Positions 1 to 11,458 of a DNA stretch of 64,000 bases are shown here, piece by piece. The stretch lies in NCBI RefSeq assembly GCF_004210375.1, contig NC_134831.1:496001-560000 (forward strand). The letters run 5' to 3'. Below the pieces are notes generated by a model that was given only the letters and a program-made list of their open reading frames with translations, was not told the origin of the DNA and made no database searches. The position numbers and the translations under genes were made by a program. Position 1 is the first letter of the stretch; every line of letters starts with the position of its first letter. Source of the DNA: Tachypleus tridentatus (lineage: Eukaryota > Arthropoda > Merostomata > Xiphosura > Limulidae).

Positions 1-62
1 CCTCATAACACGGTTATTGCAGTTGACGAATAAACTCCGAAACGGGCTATGTCACCAACAGT

Positions 63-199
63 CTGTTTCTGTGTGTGTGCGTGTGTGTTTTTCTTATAGC
101 AAAGCCATATCTGGCTATCTGCTGTGTCTACCGAGGGGAATCAAACTCCTGTTTTTAGCGTTGTAAATGTGGAAACTTACCACTGTCCCAATGGCGAAC
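63..199 (-). mobile_element. tRNA-derived SINE (family 2) with target-site duplication
   Basis: The minus strand reads as a short tRNA-derived SINE with an A-box-like GACAGTGGTAAGT, a B-box-like GAGTTTGATTCCCC, then CAGCAGATAGCC and a tail GGCTTTGCTATAAGAAAAAC that runs into a CA-rich end. The 12-bp direct repeat GTCACCAACAGT lies at 51-62 and 200-211, as expected for target-primed insertion. About 137 bp, apparently full length. It encodes no protein and depends on a LINE for movement. Confidence 0.8.
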
Positions 200-537
200 G
201 TCACCAACAGTTTACTATTTCGTAAAAATTATGGTTTAATACAGGTGATCCCCACTAACGGTGACTGAACTTTTTATGTGGGAAATTTTTATAGACGGTA
301 ACAGAACTCTCAGATGGACATTTATTTGAAACCTTTAAAATACGTACCGCTTCTGGCAACTCTACATTATGAAGTAATAATGTAAAATATACTTTTATTT
401 TTTTTTGTATTTTGTATATTAATGGCAAAGTTACTAAAGTTATCTGCTGCTGTTCATAAATTGTAATTACTGACCAAAGGGAAGACAGCCAGTCAGAAAC
501 ACTTTCACACGTTAAGGGATTGACTATCGCTATTATA

Positions 538-651
538 GTCCTCCGGCAGGAAAGCAGGATTTACAACATTAAAATCAGGGGTTCGAATCTCATCGATAGA
601 CATAGCAGATAACTCGTTGTGGCTTTGCTATAAGAAAACCGACAAACACAT
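538..651 (+). mobile_element. tRNA-derived SINE (family 2) nested in a decayed array unit
   Basis: This shares the B-box-like GGGGTTCGAATCTC and the tail GTGGCTTTGCTATAAGAAAA with the copy at 63-199, in the opposite orientation. The 11-bp direct repeat TCGCTATTATA at 527-537 and 652-662 flanks it. The repeat lies inside the segment homologous to the unit (GTTGCTAATACG in core units), so the SINE landed in an array unit that was already present. Confidence 0.78.
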
Positions 652-1254
652 TCGCTATTATACTGTGCCTATAGATTAAATTTCGATGAATATTATGTGG
701 TATTGCACACATTCGAACGCGGACCACCAGTTTCGAAAAAACACAGTTTCATCACAAAGTAGCCAACCCACACTCGAGATACTTATAAAAACATAGTAGA
801 CCATTAATATCGAATTATATATGTGATATACCGTAACCTTTATATATCGAGAACTGATAATCATTTTTCTTTTTGTATTGGCACACTAAATATATCAAAA
901 TCCTTAACTGTCTTTATAAATTCAAAATGTTGCCCATAGGTCAGGCTTAGCATAACTAAAATTCTAATAAAATAATGATGACGTGGATGCACATGTGATT
1001 TTCTGATGTGGTCACATACGATCCCGAAATTAAATTTTACGAGTGATTTATATTTGTCTTCATCAACTCTGTAAGTGGAAATAAAATTTGGAAAACTTAT
1101 ATGGGTTACCTGGAATGTCGGCTTTGATAATACCAACACCCTGATTTATTAACTAAGTAACTAATACACACACAAAATATTAGATTTTATTAACATCATA
1201 ATCTCAGAGACAAATTGTACACGTGCAAAAACAACCATCTGAGGTACGATAAGT

Positions 1255-1356
1255 GGCAACTGTTAGAGCACTAGAAACCGAGTTTTGATAACTTTGGTGG
1301 GTAGAGCACAGATAACTTATTGTATTTCTTCGTGTTTAACTTCAAACACACAAACA
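1255..1356 (+). mobile_element. Probable SINE fragment (family 3)
   Basis: The block TGGTGGGTAGAGCACAGATA followed by a TTCGTGTTTAACTTCAAACA tail matches the copies at 60413-60512 (minus) and 62604-62712 (plus) in this window. The 5' half, which should carry the tRNA-like head, is hard to separate from the decayed array unit around it. No target-site duplication was identified. Confidence 0.5.
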
Positions 1357-1921
1357 CTTTTAGAGTGAAAAGAAGCAGACGAAATATATTAAGTCAGGAA
1401 GCTTTAATTTACTTGGATCGAGGATCATTTTGAACATCAAAAAAGATATTGTAGTAAACAAGGGTTTAAATAAAGAATAAATATACGAAAGTAAATGTAA
1501 AGCAAACCACGTAAGGTAAAGGCAAAATACGCCAAGAAAAAATCGTGGAAAGTGTGTTACGTTGGTTTGTAAAGAAGAATTTCTGTCTTAAATAATTATT
1601 TAAATCATTAACCTTATTAATATCTATTGAATAAAGGTTTAAATATCTAATACAGAACGACAATAAATTCCAAATATTGTACTTTGATTTATATGCTCCA
1701 GCCACGAACACCATCCTATAATGAAACTCTTGATTAAATGATACTGGAAAAGAATTTTTATTACGTGATGCGCAACTCTAAACTTCACGAAAATTTTATC
1801 CTATTTGAATGTTTATTTGCAATAGGGGTCCATATTTTCACGTTTAGCCTCCGCTTATCGTAGCGGAGAACTTTATTTTCCTTCATTCTCATAGTGAATA
1901 TATGACAATACGAAAACATAA

Positions 1922-2187
1922 GGCCCGGCATGGCCAGGTATTTAAGGCGCTCGTCTCGTAAACTGAGGGTCGAAAGTTCAAATCCCCATCACACCAAACA
2001 CGCTCACCCCTTCAGCTGTGGGGTGTTATAATGTGATGACAGTCCCATAATTCATTGGTAAAAGAGTAGTCCAAAACTTGGCGGTAAATGGTAACGACTA
2101 GAAGCCTTTACTCTAGTCTTACACTGCTAAATTACGGACGACTAGCGCAGAAAGCTCTTGTGCAGCTTTGCGCGAAATTCAAAGCAA
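1922..2187 (+). mobile_element. tRNA-derived SINE (family 1), full length with target-site duplication
   Basis: A complete copy of the commonest SINE here. The head is GGCCCGGCATGGCCAGG, the B-box region AGTTCAAATCCCCATCACAC, the middle carries TTGGTAAAAGAGTAGTCC, and the tail is GCAGCTTTGCGCGAAATTC. It is flanked by the 12-bp direct repeat ACGAAAACATAA at 1910-1921 and 2188-2199. The same family left the old relic present in every array unit, and copies at about 58805, 60598 and 63486. I recall this family from horseshoe crab sequence, but could not check. Confidence 0.88.
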
Positions 2188-2199
2188 ACGAAAACATAA

Positions 2200-2560
2200 C
2201 ACTCTAATTGAATGCACTTGCCGCCATCTATACAAATATAATAGTACTGTCTGTCGTAAATTCGTGTAAAAACATTTCAGCGTGTGAAAGCATCTTCAAT
2301 AATATTGACATAAGAAATCAGTAGACCTCTAGAATAACACTTGCAATGTTGGGGTATGAGCTATTTATGATCTCTACTTTCCTCTCATTGATGGATATTC
2401 ACCAAATTTGGCAATAAAATTTGTTGGATCCACAACGATATAAATACAAATTTACAATTTCACACTTTTTAGTTTTTATAAGAATTTTCAGGTTTTAACC
2501 TTATACAGAAAGGAAATTCCTTTCCATGTCCACTTCTCTGGTACCCCAGATAGTTCACAT
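2200..2560. other. AT-rich stretch, nothing recognised
   Basis: No RNA gene, coding segment or repeat was recognised here. It lies between the SINE and the decayed unit piece at 2560-2728 and may be part of an insertion of about 0.8 kb into the old unit. Confidence 0.5.
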
Positions 2561-2728
2561 AATCCAGAATATATTTCATTCTCCACCAAAGTAAGAATAT
2601 CCTAGTGAATTTAAGCACAGTTTATACTGTTTTAATATTAGTACACTAGTAAAATGAATATATCGGGAGCGAGCAGGATTAATCAAGGAACCTATTGATC
2701 TGATCGAATGGTCTACCACTGAGCTACC
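2560..2728 (-). repeat. Decayed unit piece leading into a tRNA-Cys pseudogene
   Basis: TCTCCACCAAAGTAAGAATA near 2580 aligns with the CTCCTCCAACGTAAGATTA that precedes every core tRNA, and ATACTGTTTTAATATTAGTA near 2621 with TTACTGTTTACGATGTTGGT. The piece ends abruptly at 2728, where clean array sequence (ACAAATTCCAGTCAAGCG) begins. That segment normally lies before the tRNA rather than after it, so this is a recombination junction. Confidence 0.7.
2664..2728 (-). pseudogene. tRNA-Cys pseudogene
   Basis: The plus strand keeps AGGATT, then GATCGAATGGTCTACCACTG and AGCTACC at the positions of the core tRNA gene, with substitutions and small deletions throughout. One base is lost in the anticodon loop (CTGATCG for CTGCAGTCG), so no GCA anticodon remains. 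The 5' acceptor strand is missing because the sequence jumps to other array DNA. The flanks also match the pre-tRNA part of a unit, so it is a dead gene copy and not a SINE head. Confidence 0.72.
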
Positions 2729-2861
2729 ACAAATTCCAGTCAAGCGTTCAACTAATCCCCGAAAAAATTGTGGAAGGTCTTTCCTTCTCCTCCAACGTAA
2801 GATTATGTTAAAATCTTCCGTCACTGTTTACGATGCTGGTACACAACAAGAAGGCACACAT

Positions 2862-2907
2862 AGGGGCTCGACCTTCGATTGCAGTCGATGCTCTTGAGTT
2901 ACACCCC
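2862..2907 (-). pseudogene. tRNA-Cys relic with internal deletion (unit 0)
   Basis: Located exactly where the first near-clean unit should carry its tRNA. The acceptor ends (AGGGGC and ACACCCC) and TTGCAGTCGATGCTCT survive, but about 24 bases covering most of the T arm and variable loop are gone, and the D arm is altered (TTGAGTTAC). The downstream T-run seen in other copies is also broken (ACAAGAAGG on plus). It cannot fold as a tRNA. Spacing to the next tRNA is 2572 bp. Confidence 0.85.
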
Positions 2908-3390
2908 TCGATTATTTATTTTAACAGTTAGTACATTAATTTGAAACCATATTCTTGAGATTTCTTCGTTAGTAGTGATGAACGTATGAAATTATTTCAA
3001 GTGGCACCTGTGAAAACAGTTCCTTGAAAGTTCTTACAAAAATGACATTCCACTGAACAAGTAGGCTTATAATAATGTTTGGTACACAACATAACATGCA
3101 AATGTAACATGATTAACTTGACACTTAATGTTTATTGTTCTCAGGATGATATAATACTGTGACTTTTTGTTTTCGCGTTTGTAGCACCTTCGACTTATCA
3201 GTGTAAAGCCCAATGTCAATTGATTTGTTGACATTCGTTATAGGTATATATAAAAATAAATTATAAACAGAAACTGAATTAAACGAAATCACATCACGGT
3301 GTTTAGATTACCTCTATTCGTACATTCGGGAAAGAGAGGCCACGAGTTTTTAGGAAGTGCCATTGAACATGATATTTTGTATATGGTGTC

Positions 3391-3654
3391 ATAGGCCAGG
3401 TATTTAGGGGTCTCGACTTGCAATCTCATGGTCGCGGGATGGAATCTCCGTCACACCCAAAATACTCGCCTTTTCAGTCGTGGTGGAGTTATAAAGTGGC
3501 TCTTTATCCTATTCATCGTTGGTTAAAGATTAGCCAAAGATTTGGCGGTGGGTGGTGATGACTAGCTGTTTCTCCTCTAGTTCTAAACTGCTAAATAAGG
3601 GACGGCTAACATAGATAGACATGCTTTAGATTTGCGCGAAAAGTAGAAACAAAC
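3391..3654 (+). mobile_element. Embedded family-1 SINE relic, unit 0
   Basis: Each unit carries this diverged family-1 SINE in the opposite orientation to the tRNA. It can be followed from ATAGGCCAGGTATTTAGG (head), through GGTCGCGGGATGGAATCTCC (former B box, now GGATGGAATCT), ATTCATCGTTGGTTAAAG, TTTGGCGGTGGGTGGTGATG, to GATTTGCGCGAAAAGTAG. The A box is degraded and no target-site duplication is visible, so the insertion predates amplification of the array and is probably inactive. Diagnostic sites in this copy: CCTCTAGTTC, TTAGATTTG, run of four G after TTTA. Confidence 0.85.
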
Positions 3655-5434
3655 ATTTCACCTTCCGTTGCTGATTTAGTGACAGGTACTAAATGAGAAA
3701 ACGAAATATCAGAGACTCTATATAGAAATACTGAGAAAAAAAATGTGAATGTGCATTTGGATGTTATGCAAGTTGTACGGGTGACAAAAGTATTTTAACT
3801 CCTTACATGAACATTATTTTTCACTTGGATTTCTCGGAAAATGAATCACAGTGACGTCGTCAATTCACAGACCAATCTTATGCAAATTATCTGATTTTTA
3901 AATATAGCAAACTCCTACATTTTACTAAAGCTTGCTATTAAAAATGGGAATTGTAGTCATAATTTTATCAACTATACGGGAGTAAAGGAACTGACCTTGA
4001 CCATATTCTGTTATGTAATTAATCATTTCTAAACACTCAAGTATTCGAATTTTGTCTTTCCCCACGATGAATTTGACTACTTTGCCAATTTTTTGTTCTT
4101 GTAAACAAAACACACTTCTTAAACAATGTTTTATATTCAGTGATATTTACATTACAGTATATGTGTATATATATATTTGAAGAGAACAATAAACACTTAC
4201 TTCATATGGTATTTCTACAATGTGAAGTTATAATGATGAATATGCTTATGTATTTGTTTTGTGTTTACGCCTTCCGCTGTCTCTAATTTTTGACTACTGA
4301 CTAGAAGCAAGGCAGCCAGTCAGAATCATTCTAGCACCGACAGTACACGCTAGAAGATTTACTGTTGCTAATACGATGCAACGAAATCTTAATGTGCAAG
4401 AAATATTATGTGGTATTGTATAAAATCTAACGCCAATCGCCAGCATTGAATTTCTGAGCTCCTCCAGAGAGCCAATTCGAGCCTGTATGCTTATAATGTT
4501 ATATTGGATCATTTATTACCAAATTAAGAGAAAAGTAGGTTTTCGCTTAAATACCATATTCTCTCTATTTGAACGATCGATCGTCACTTTACCTTTTGTA
4601 ATATTTTTCGCCAAAGATATCGAAATACTTAAATGTTTTTATGAAGCTGTGATGTAACAGGTCCATTCAATGTAATATAGTAATGGACCATAATTTGCTA
4701 AAGACTCTGTTTTACATCCGACACTGTAAATCAAGCGACGCAAGTGAAAATAAGAATGATCTCTTAGGTTAGGCCTAGTATCACTACCCTCCAAACAAAC
4801 TAACGGTGACGTGGCGCGCATGTGGTCGTATTCACTCAGTGAACGAAAAGAAACACTGGTTGTATACCCTGATGTACTAACACACACACAAAATATCACA
4901 TTGTTACAGTTTTACAAACTTTAAGAAAATTTGTACAGAATAAGAACCCATCGTAAGAACCATTTGATGGATACGAGGATTTGAACTGACGAGTTTTGAG
5001 TTATGAAATTCCGCGATATTTCGAACGAGAAGCTTGACGAGTATGTAGAATTTTATTTAACAGCGTGACTATCAAATAGGTATGGATATTTGGAACTGTG
5101 CATAGAGAAAACTATGTAACGTAGAGAAAAATATGTGTAAAATACACGCATAAAGAGAAATGTGTTCCACTGGCTTGTGTACAATTCATTCGAATTTGTA
5201 TACTTATTTAGATTCATTTAAACTGTTTAATTTCCAGTGACTACAGGTTTACTTATTTGTAGTTGAGAACGATAACAAGTTCCAATTGTCGAACTTTGAA
5301 TCACAAATTCCAGTCAAGCGTTCAACTAATCCCCGAAAAAATTGTGGAAGGTCTTTCCTTCTCCTCCAACGTAAGATTATGTTAAAATCTTCCGTCACTG
5401 TTTACGATGTTGGTAAACAACAAAAGGTACACAT

Positions 5435-5504
5435 AGGGGCGCCTGGATTGAACCAGGGACCTCTCGATCTGCAGTCGAATGCTCTACCACTGAGCTACAC
5501 CCCC
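5435..5504 (-). tRNA. tRNA-Cys (GCA), unit 1, 70 nt as assembled
   Basis: Anticodon stem-loop, D arm and 5' acceptor strand are intact. The 3' side reads AGGGGCGCCTGG on plus, one G and one further base shorter than the full-length copies. With the missing base restored the T stem would be a perfect CCTGG/CCAGG. The downstream terminator is T4 (plus 5422-5425). First non-decayed tRNA of the array. The shortening may be a consensus error and not a real deletion. Confidence 0.85.
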
Positions 5505-5993
5505 TCGATTATTTATTTTTAACAGTTAGGATAATGTACATTAATTTGAAACCATATTCTTGAGATTTCTTCGTTAGTTGTGATGAACGTATGAAATTAT
5601 TTCAAGTGGCACCTGTGAAAACAGTTCCTTGAAAGTTCTTACAAAATGACATTCCACTGAACAAGTAGGCTTATAATAATGTTTGGTACACAACATAACA
5701 TGCAAATGTAACATGATTAACTTGACACTTAATGTTTATTGTTCTCAGGATGATATAACACCGTGACTTTTTGTTTTCGCGTTTGTAGCACCTTCGACTT
5801 ATCAGTGTAAAGCCCAATGTCAATTGATTTGTTGACATTCGTTATAGGTATATATAAAAATAAATTATAAACAGAAACTGAATTAAACGAAATCACATCA
5901 CGGTGTTTAGATTACCTCTATTCGTTCATTCGGGAAAGAGAGGCCACGAGTTTTAGGAAGTGCCATTGAACATGATATTTTGTATATGGTGTC

Positions 5994-6256
5994 ATAGGCC
6001 AGGTATTTAGGGTCTCGACTTGCAATCTCATGGTCGCGGGATGGAATCTCCGTCACACCCAAAATACTCGCCTTTTCAGTCGTGGTGGAGTTATAAAGTG
6101 GCTCTTTATCCTATTCATCGTTGGTTAAAGATTAGCCAAAGATTTGGCGGTGGGTGGTGATGACTAGCTGTTTCTCCACTAGTTCTAAACTGCTAAATAA
6201 GGGACGGCTAACATAGATAGACATGCTTTAGATTTGCGCGAAAAGTAGAAACAAAC
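5994..6256 (+). mobile_element. Embedded family-1 SINE relic, unit 1
   Basis: Diagnostic sites CCACTAGTTC and TTAGATTTG, with a run of three G after TTTA. Confidence 0.85.
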
Positions 6257-8030
6257 ATTTCACCTTCCGTTGCTGATTTAGTGACAGGTACTAAATGAGA
6301 AAACGAAATATCAGAGACTCTATATAGAAATACTGAGAAAAAAATGTGAATGTGCATTTGGATGTTATGCAAGTTGTACGGGTGACAAAAGTATTTTAAC
6401 TCCTTACATGAACATTATTTTTCACTTGGATTTCTCGGAAAATGAATCACAGTGACGTCGTCAATTCACAGACCAATCTTATGCAAATTATCTGATTTTA
6501 AATATAGCAAACTCCTACATTTTACTAAAGCTTGCTATTAAAAAATGGGAATTGTAGTCATAATTTTATCAACTATACGGGAGTAAAGGAAGTGACCTTG
6601 ACCATATTCTGTTATGTAATTAATCATTTCTAAACACTCAAGTATTCGAAATTTGTCTTTCCCGACGATGAATTTGCCAATTTTTTGTTCTTGTAAACAA
6701 AACACACTTCTTAAACAATGTTTTATATTCAGTGATATTTACATTACAGTATATGTGTATATATATATATATTTGAAGAGAACAATAAACACTTACTTCA
6801 TATGGTATTTCTACAATGTGAAGTTATAATGATGAATATGCTTATGTATTTGTTTTGTGTTTACGCCTTCCGCTGTCTCTAATTTTGACTACTGACTAGA
6901 AGCAAGGCAGCCAGTCAGAGTCATTCTAGCACCGACAGTACACGCTACAAGATTTACTGTTGTTAATACGATGCAACGAAATCTTAATGTGCAAGAAATA
7001 TTATGTGGTATTGTATAAAATCTAACGCCAATCGCCAGCATTGAATTTCTGAGCTCCTCCAGAGGGCCATTTCGAGCCTGTATGCTTATAATGTTATATT
7101 GGATCATTTATTACCAAATTAAGAGAAAAGTAGGTTTTCGCTTAAATACCATATTCTCTCTATTTGAACGATCGATCGTCACTTTACCTTTTGTAATATT
7201 TTTCGCCAAAGATATCGAAATACTTAAATGTTTTATGAAGCTGTGATGTAACAGGTCCATTCAATGTAATATAGTAATGGACCATAATTTGCTAAAGACG
7301 TTGTTTTACATCCGACACTGTAAATCAAGCGACGTAAGTGAAAATAAGAATGATCTCTTAGGTTAGGCCTAGTATCACTACCCTCCAAACAAACTAACGG
7401 TGACGTGGCGCGCATGTGGTCGTATTCACTCAGTGAACGAAAAGAAACACTGGTTGTATACCCTGATGTACTAACACACACACACAAAATATCACATTGT
7501 TACAGTTTTACAAACTTTAAGAAAATTTGTACATAATAAGAACCCATCGTAAGAACCATTTGGTGGATACGAGGATTTGAACTGACGAGTTTTGAGTTAT
7601 GGAATTCCGCGATATTTCGAACGAGAAGCTTGAAGAGTATGTAGAGTTTTATTTTACAGCGTGACTATCAAATAGGTATGGATATTTGGAACTGTGCATA
7701 GAGAAAACTATGTAACGTAGAGAAAAATATGTGTAAAATACACGCATAAAGAGAAATGTGTTCCACTGGCTTGTGTACAATTCATTCGAATTTGTATAAT
7801 TATTTAGACTCATTTAAACTGTTTAATTTCCAGTGACTACAGGTTTACTTATTTGTAGTTGAGAACGATAACAAGTTCCAATTGTCGAACTTTGAATCAC
7901 AAATTCCAGTCAAGCGTTCAACTAATCCCCGAAAAAATTGTGGAAGGTCTTTCCTTCTCCTCCAACGTGAGATTATGTTAAAATCTTCCGTTACTGTTTA
8001 CGATGTTGGTACACAACAAAAGGTACACAT

Positions 8031-8099
8031 AGGGGCGCCGGGATTGAACCAGGGACCTCTCGATCTGCAGTCGAATGCTCTACCACTGAGCTACACCCC
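8031..8099 (-). tRNA. tRNA-Cys (GCA), unit 2, 69 nt as assembled
   Basis: Plus strand reads AGGGGCGCCGGGATTG and ends ACACCCC. One base is lost from each of three homopolymers relative to the 72-nt form (GGGGG, CCC and CCCCC). Arms and anticodon are otherwise unchanged. T4 terminator at 8018-8021. Confidence 0.85.
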
Positions 8100-8588
8100 T
8101 CGATTATTTATTTTAACAGTTAGGATAATGTACATTAATTTGAAACCATATTCTTGAGATTTCTTCGTTAGTAGTGATGAACGTATGAAATTATTTCAAG
8201 TGGCACCTGTGAAAACAGTTCCTTGAAAGTTCTTACAAAAATGACATTCCACTGAACAAGTAGGCTTATAATAATGTTTGGTACACAACATAACATGCAA
8301 ATGTAACATGATTAACTTGACACTTAATGTTTATTGTTCTCAGGATGATATAATACTGTGACTTTTGTTTTCGCGTTTGTAGCACCTTCGACTTATCAGT
8401 GTAAAGCCCAATGTCAATTGATTTGTTGACATTCGTTATAGGTATATATAAAAATAAATTATAAACAGAAACTGAATTAAACGAAATCACATCACTGTGT
8501 TTAGATTACCTCTATTCGTACATTCGGGAAAGAGAGGCCACGAGTTTTTAGGAAGTGCCATTGAACATGATATTTTGTATATGGTGTC

Positions 8589-8852
8589 ATAGGCCAGGTA
8601 TTTAGGGGTCTCGACTTGCAATCTCATGGTCGCGGGATGGAATCTCCGTCACACCCAAAATACTCGCCTTTTCAGTCGTGGTGGAGTTATAAAGTGGCTC
8701 TTTATCCTATTCATCGTTGGTTAAAGATTAGCCAAAGATTTGGCGGTGGGTGGTGATGACTAGCTGTTTCTCCACTAATTCTAAACTGCTAAATAAGGGA
8801 CGGCTAACATAGATAGACATGCTTTAGATTTGCGCGAAAAGTAGAAACAAAC
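8589..8852 (+). mobile_element. Embedded family-1 SINE relic, unit 2
   Basis: Diagnostic sites CCACTAATTC and TTAGATTTG, four G after TTTA. The CCACTAATTC form is shared with units 3, 4 and 13. Confidence 0.85.
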
Positions 8853-10634
8853 ATTTCACCTTCCGTTGCTGATTTAGTGACAGGTACTAAATGAGAAAAC
8901 GAAATATCAGAGACTCTATATAGAAATACTGAGAAAAAAAATGTGAATGTGCATTTGGATGATATGCAAGTTGTACGGGTGACAAAAGTATTTTAACTCC
9001 TTACATGAACATTATTTTTCACTTGGATTTCTCGGAAAATGAATCACAGTGACGTCGTCAATTCACAGACCAATCTTATGCAAATTATCTGATTTTTAAA
9101 TATAGCAAACTCCTACGTTTTACTAAAGCTTGCTATTAAAAAATGGGAATTGTAGTCATAATTTTATCAACTATACGGGAGTAAAGGAAGTGACCTTGAC
9201 CATATTCTGTTATGTAATTAATCACTTCTAAACACTCAAGTATTCGAAATTTGTCTTTCCCGACGATGAATTTGACTACTTTGCCAATTTTTTGTTCTTG
9301 TAAACAAAACACACTTCTTAAACAATGTTTTATATTCAGTGATATTTACATTACAGTATATGTGTATATATATATTTGAAGAGAACAATAAACACTTACT
9401 TCATATGGTATTTCTACAATGTGAAGTTATAATGATGAATATGCTTATGTATTTGTTTTGTGTTTACGCCTTCCGCTGTCTCTAATTTTGACTACTGACT
9501 AGAAGCAAGGCAGCCAGTCAGAATCATTCTAGCACCGACAGTACACGCTAGAAGATTTACTGTTGCTAATACGATGCAACGAAATCTTAATGTGCAAGAA
9601 ATATTATGTGGTATTGTATAAAATCTAACGCCAATCGCTAGCATTGAATTTTGAGCTCCTCCAGAGGGCCATTTCGAGCCTGTATGCTTATAATGTTATA
9701 TTGGATCATTTATTACCAAATTAAGAGAAAAGTAGGTTTTCCCTTAAATACCATATTCTCTCTATTTGAACGATCGATCGTCACTTTACCTTTTGTAATA
9801 TTTTTCGCCAAAGATATCGAAATACTTAAATGTTTTTATGAAGCTGTGATGTAACAGGTCCATTCACTTTAATATAGTAATGGACCATAATTTGCTAAAG
9901 ACGTTGTTTTACATCCGACACTGTAAATCAAGCGACGTAAGTGAAAATAAGAATGCTCTCTTAGGTTAGGCCTAGTATCACTACCCTCCAAACAAACTAA
10001 CGGTGACGTGGCGCGCATGTGGTCGTATTCACTCAGTGAACGAAAAGAAACACTGGTTGTATACCCTGATGTACTAACACACACACACAAAATATCACAT
10101 TGTTACAGTTTTACAAACTTTAAGAAAATTTGTACATAATAAGAACCCATCGTAAGAACCATTTGGTGGATACGAGGATTTGAACTGACGAGTTTTGAGT
10201 TATGGAATTCCGCGATATTTCGAACGAGAAGCTTGAAGAGTATGTAGAGTTTTATTTTACAGCGTGACTATCAAATAGGTATGGATATTTGGAACTGTGC
10301 ATAGAGAAAACTATGTAACGTAGAGAAAAATATGTGTAAAATACACGCATAAAGAGAAATGTGTTCCACTGGCTTGTGTACAATTCATTCGAATTTGTAT
10401 AATTATTTAGACTCATTTAAACTGTTTAATTTCCAGTGACTACAGGTTTACTTATTTGTAGTTGAGAACGATAACAAGTTCCAATTGTCGAACTTTGAAT
10501 CACAAATTCCAGTCAAGCGTTCAATTAATCCCCGAAAAAATTGTGGAAGGTCTTTCCTTCTCCTCCAACGTAAGATTATGCTAAAATCTTCCGTTACTGT
10601 TTACGATGTTGGTACACAACAAAAAGGTACACAT

Positions 10635-10705
10635 AGGGGGCGCCCGGGATTGAACCAGGGACCTCTCGATCTGCAGTCGAATGCTCTACCACTGAGCTAC
10701 ACCCC
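10635..10705 (-). tRNA. tRNA-Cys (GCA), unit 3, 71 nt as assembled
   Basis: The 3' acceptor strand and T arm are full length (AGGGGGCGCCCGGG on plus), but the 5' end has four instead of five G. T5 terminator at 10621-10625. Probably functional if the missing G is a consensus error. Confidence 0.9.
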
Positions 10706-11194
10706 TCGATTATTTATTTTAACAGTTAGGATAATGTACATTAATTTGAAACCATATTCTTGAGATTTCTTCGTTAGTAGTGATGAACGTATGAAATTAT
10801 TTCAAGTGGCACCTGTGAAAACAGTTCCTTGAAAGTTCTTACAAAATGACATTCCACTGAACAAGTAGGCTTATAATAATGTTTGGTACACAACATAACA
10901 TGCAAATGTAACATGATTAACTTGACACTTAATGTTTATTGTTCTCAGGATGATATAATACTGTGACTTTTTGTTTTCGCGTTTGTAGCACCTTCGACTT
11001 ATCAGTGTAAAGCCCAATGTCAATTGATTTGTTGACATTCGTTATAGGTATATATAAAAATAAATTATAAACAGAAACTGAATTAAACGAAATCACATCA
11101 CTGTGTTTAGATTACCTCTATTCGTACATTCGGGAAAGAGAGGCCACGAGTTTTTAGGAAGTGCCATTGAACATGATATTTTGTATATGGTGTC

Positions 11195-11458
11195 ATAGGC
11201 CAGGTATTTAGGGGTCTCGACTTGCAATCTCATGGTCGCGGGATGGAATCTCCGTCACACCCAAAATACTCGCCTTTTCAGTCGTGGTGGAGTTATAAAG
11301 TGGCTCTTTATCCTATTCATCGTTGGTTAAAGATTAGCCAAAGATTTGGCGGTGGGTGGTGATGACTAGCTGTTTCTCCACTAATTCTAAACTGCTAAAT
11401 AAGGGACGGCTAACATAGATAGACATGCTTTAGATTTGCGCGAAAAGTAGAAACAAAC
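11195..11458 (+). mobile_element. Embedded family-1 SINE relic, unit 3
   Basis: Diagnostic sites CCACTAATTC and TTAGATTTG, four G after TTTA. Confidence 0.85.

Larger units (their letters stand above)
355..1715 (-). repeat. Strongly decayed array unit at the left flank
   Basis: This stretch can be followed against the array unit in the same order. Examples are TCTACATTATGAAGTAATAA against TCTACAATGTGAAGTTATAA near 362, CAGCCAGTCAGAA at 487, ATATTATGTGGTATTG at 690, ATAGGTCAGGCTTAG against TTAGGTTAGGCCTAG near 937, a GACGTGG block near 980, the AC microsatellite near 1168, and TTCCAAATATTGTACTTTGA against TTCCAATTGTCGAACTTTGA at 1668. Many indels and a later SINE (538-651) interrupt it. The divergence is far larger than between core units, so this copy dates from before the last homogenisation. 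The alignment was done by eye and the limits are approximate. Confidence 0.75.

Noticed and set aside
5286-5522. A plus-strand frame of about 80 codons recurring over each tRNA
   Set aside because: It reads through the antisense of the tRNA-Cys gene and its flanks. Its ends shift between units with each homopolymer change, and it has no recognisable domain.
6889-7107. Recurring minus-strand frames of 72-73 codons in the middle of the unit
   Set aside because: The surrounding non-coding sequence is equally conserved, and synonymous and other sites do not differ in variability by eye. No start context, domain or splice structure supports a gene.
8266-8490. A minus-strand frame of 74 codons beside each tRNA, kept in many units
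   Set aside because: Identity between units comes from homogenisation of the whole unit. It is AT-rich, short, has no domain, and is broken in several units by length changes in a T-run.
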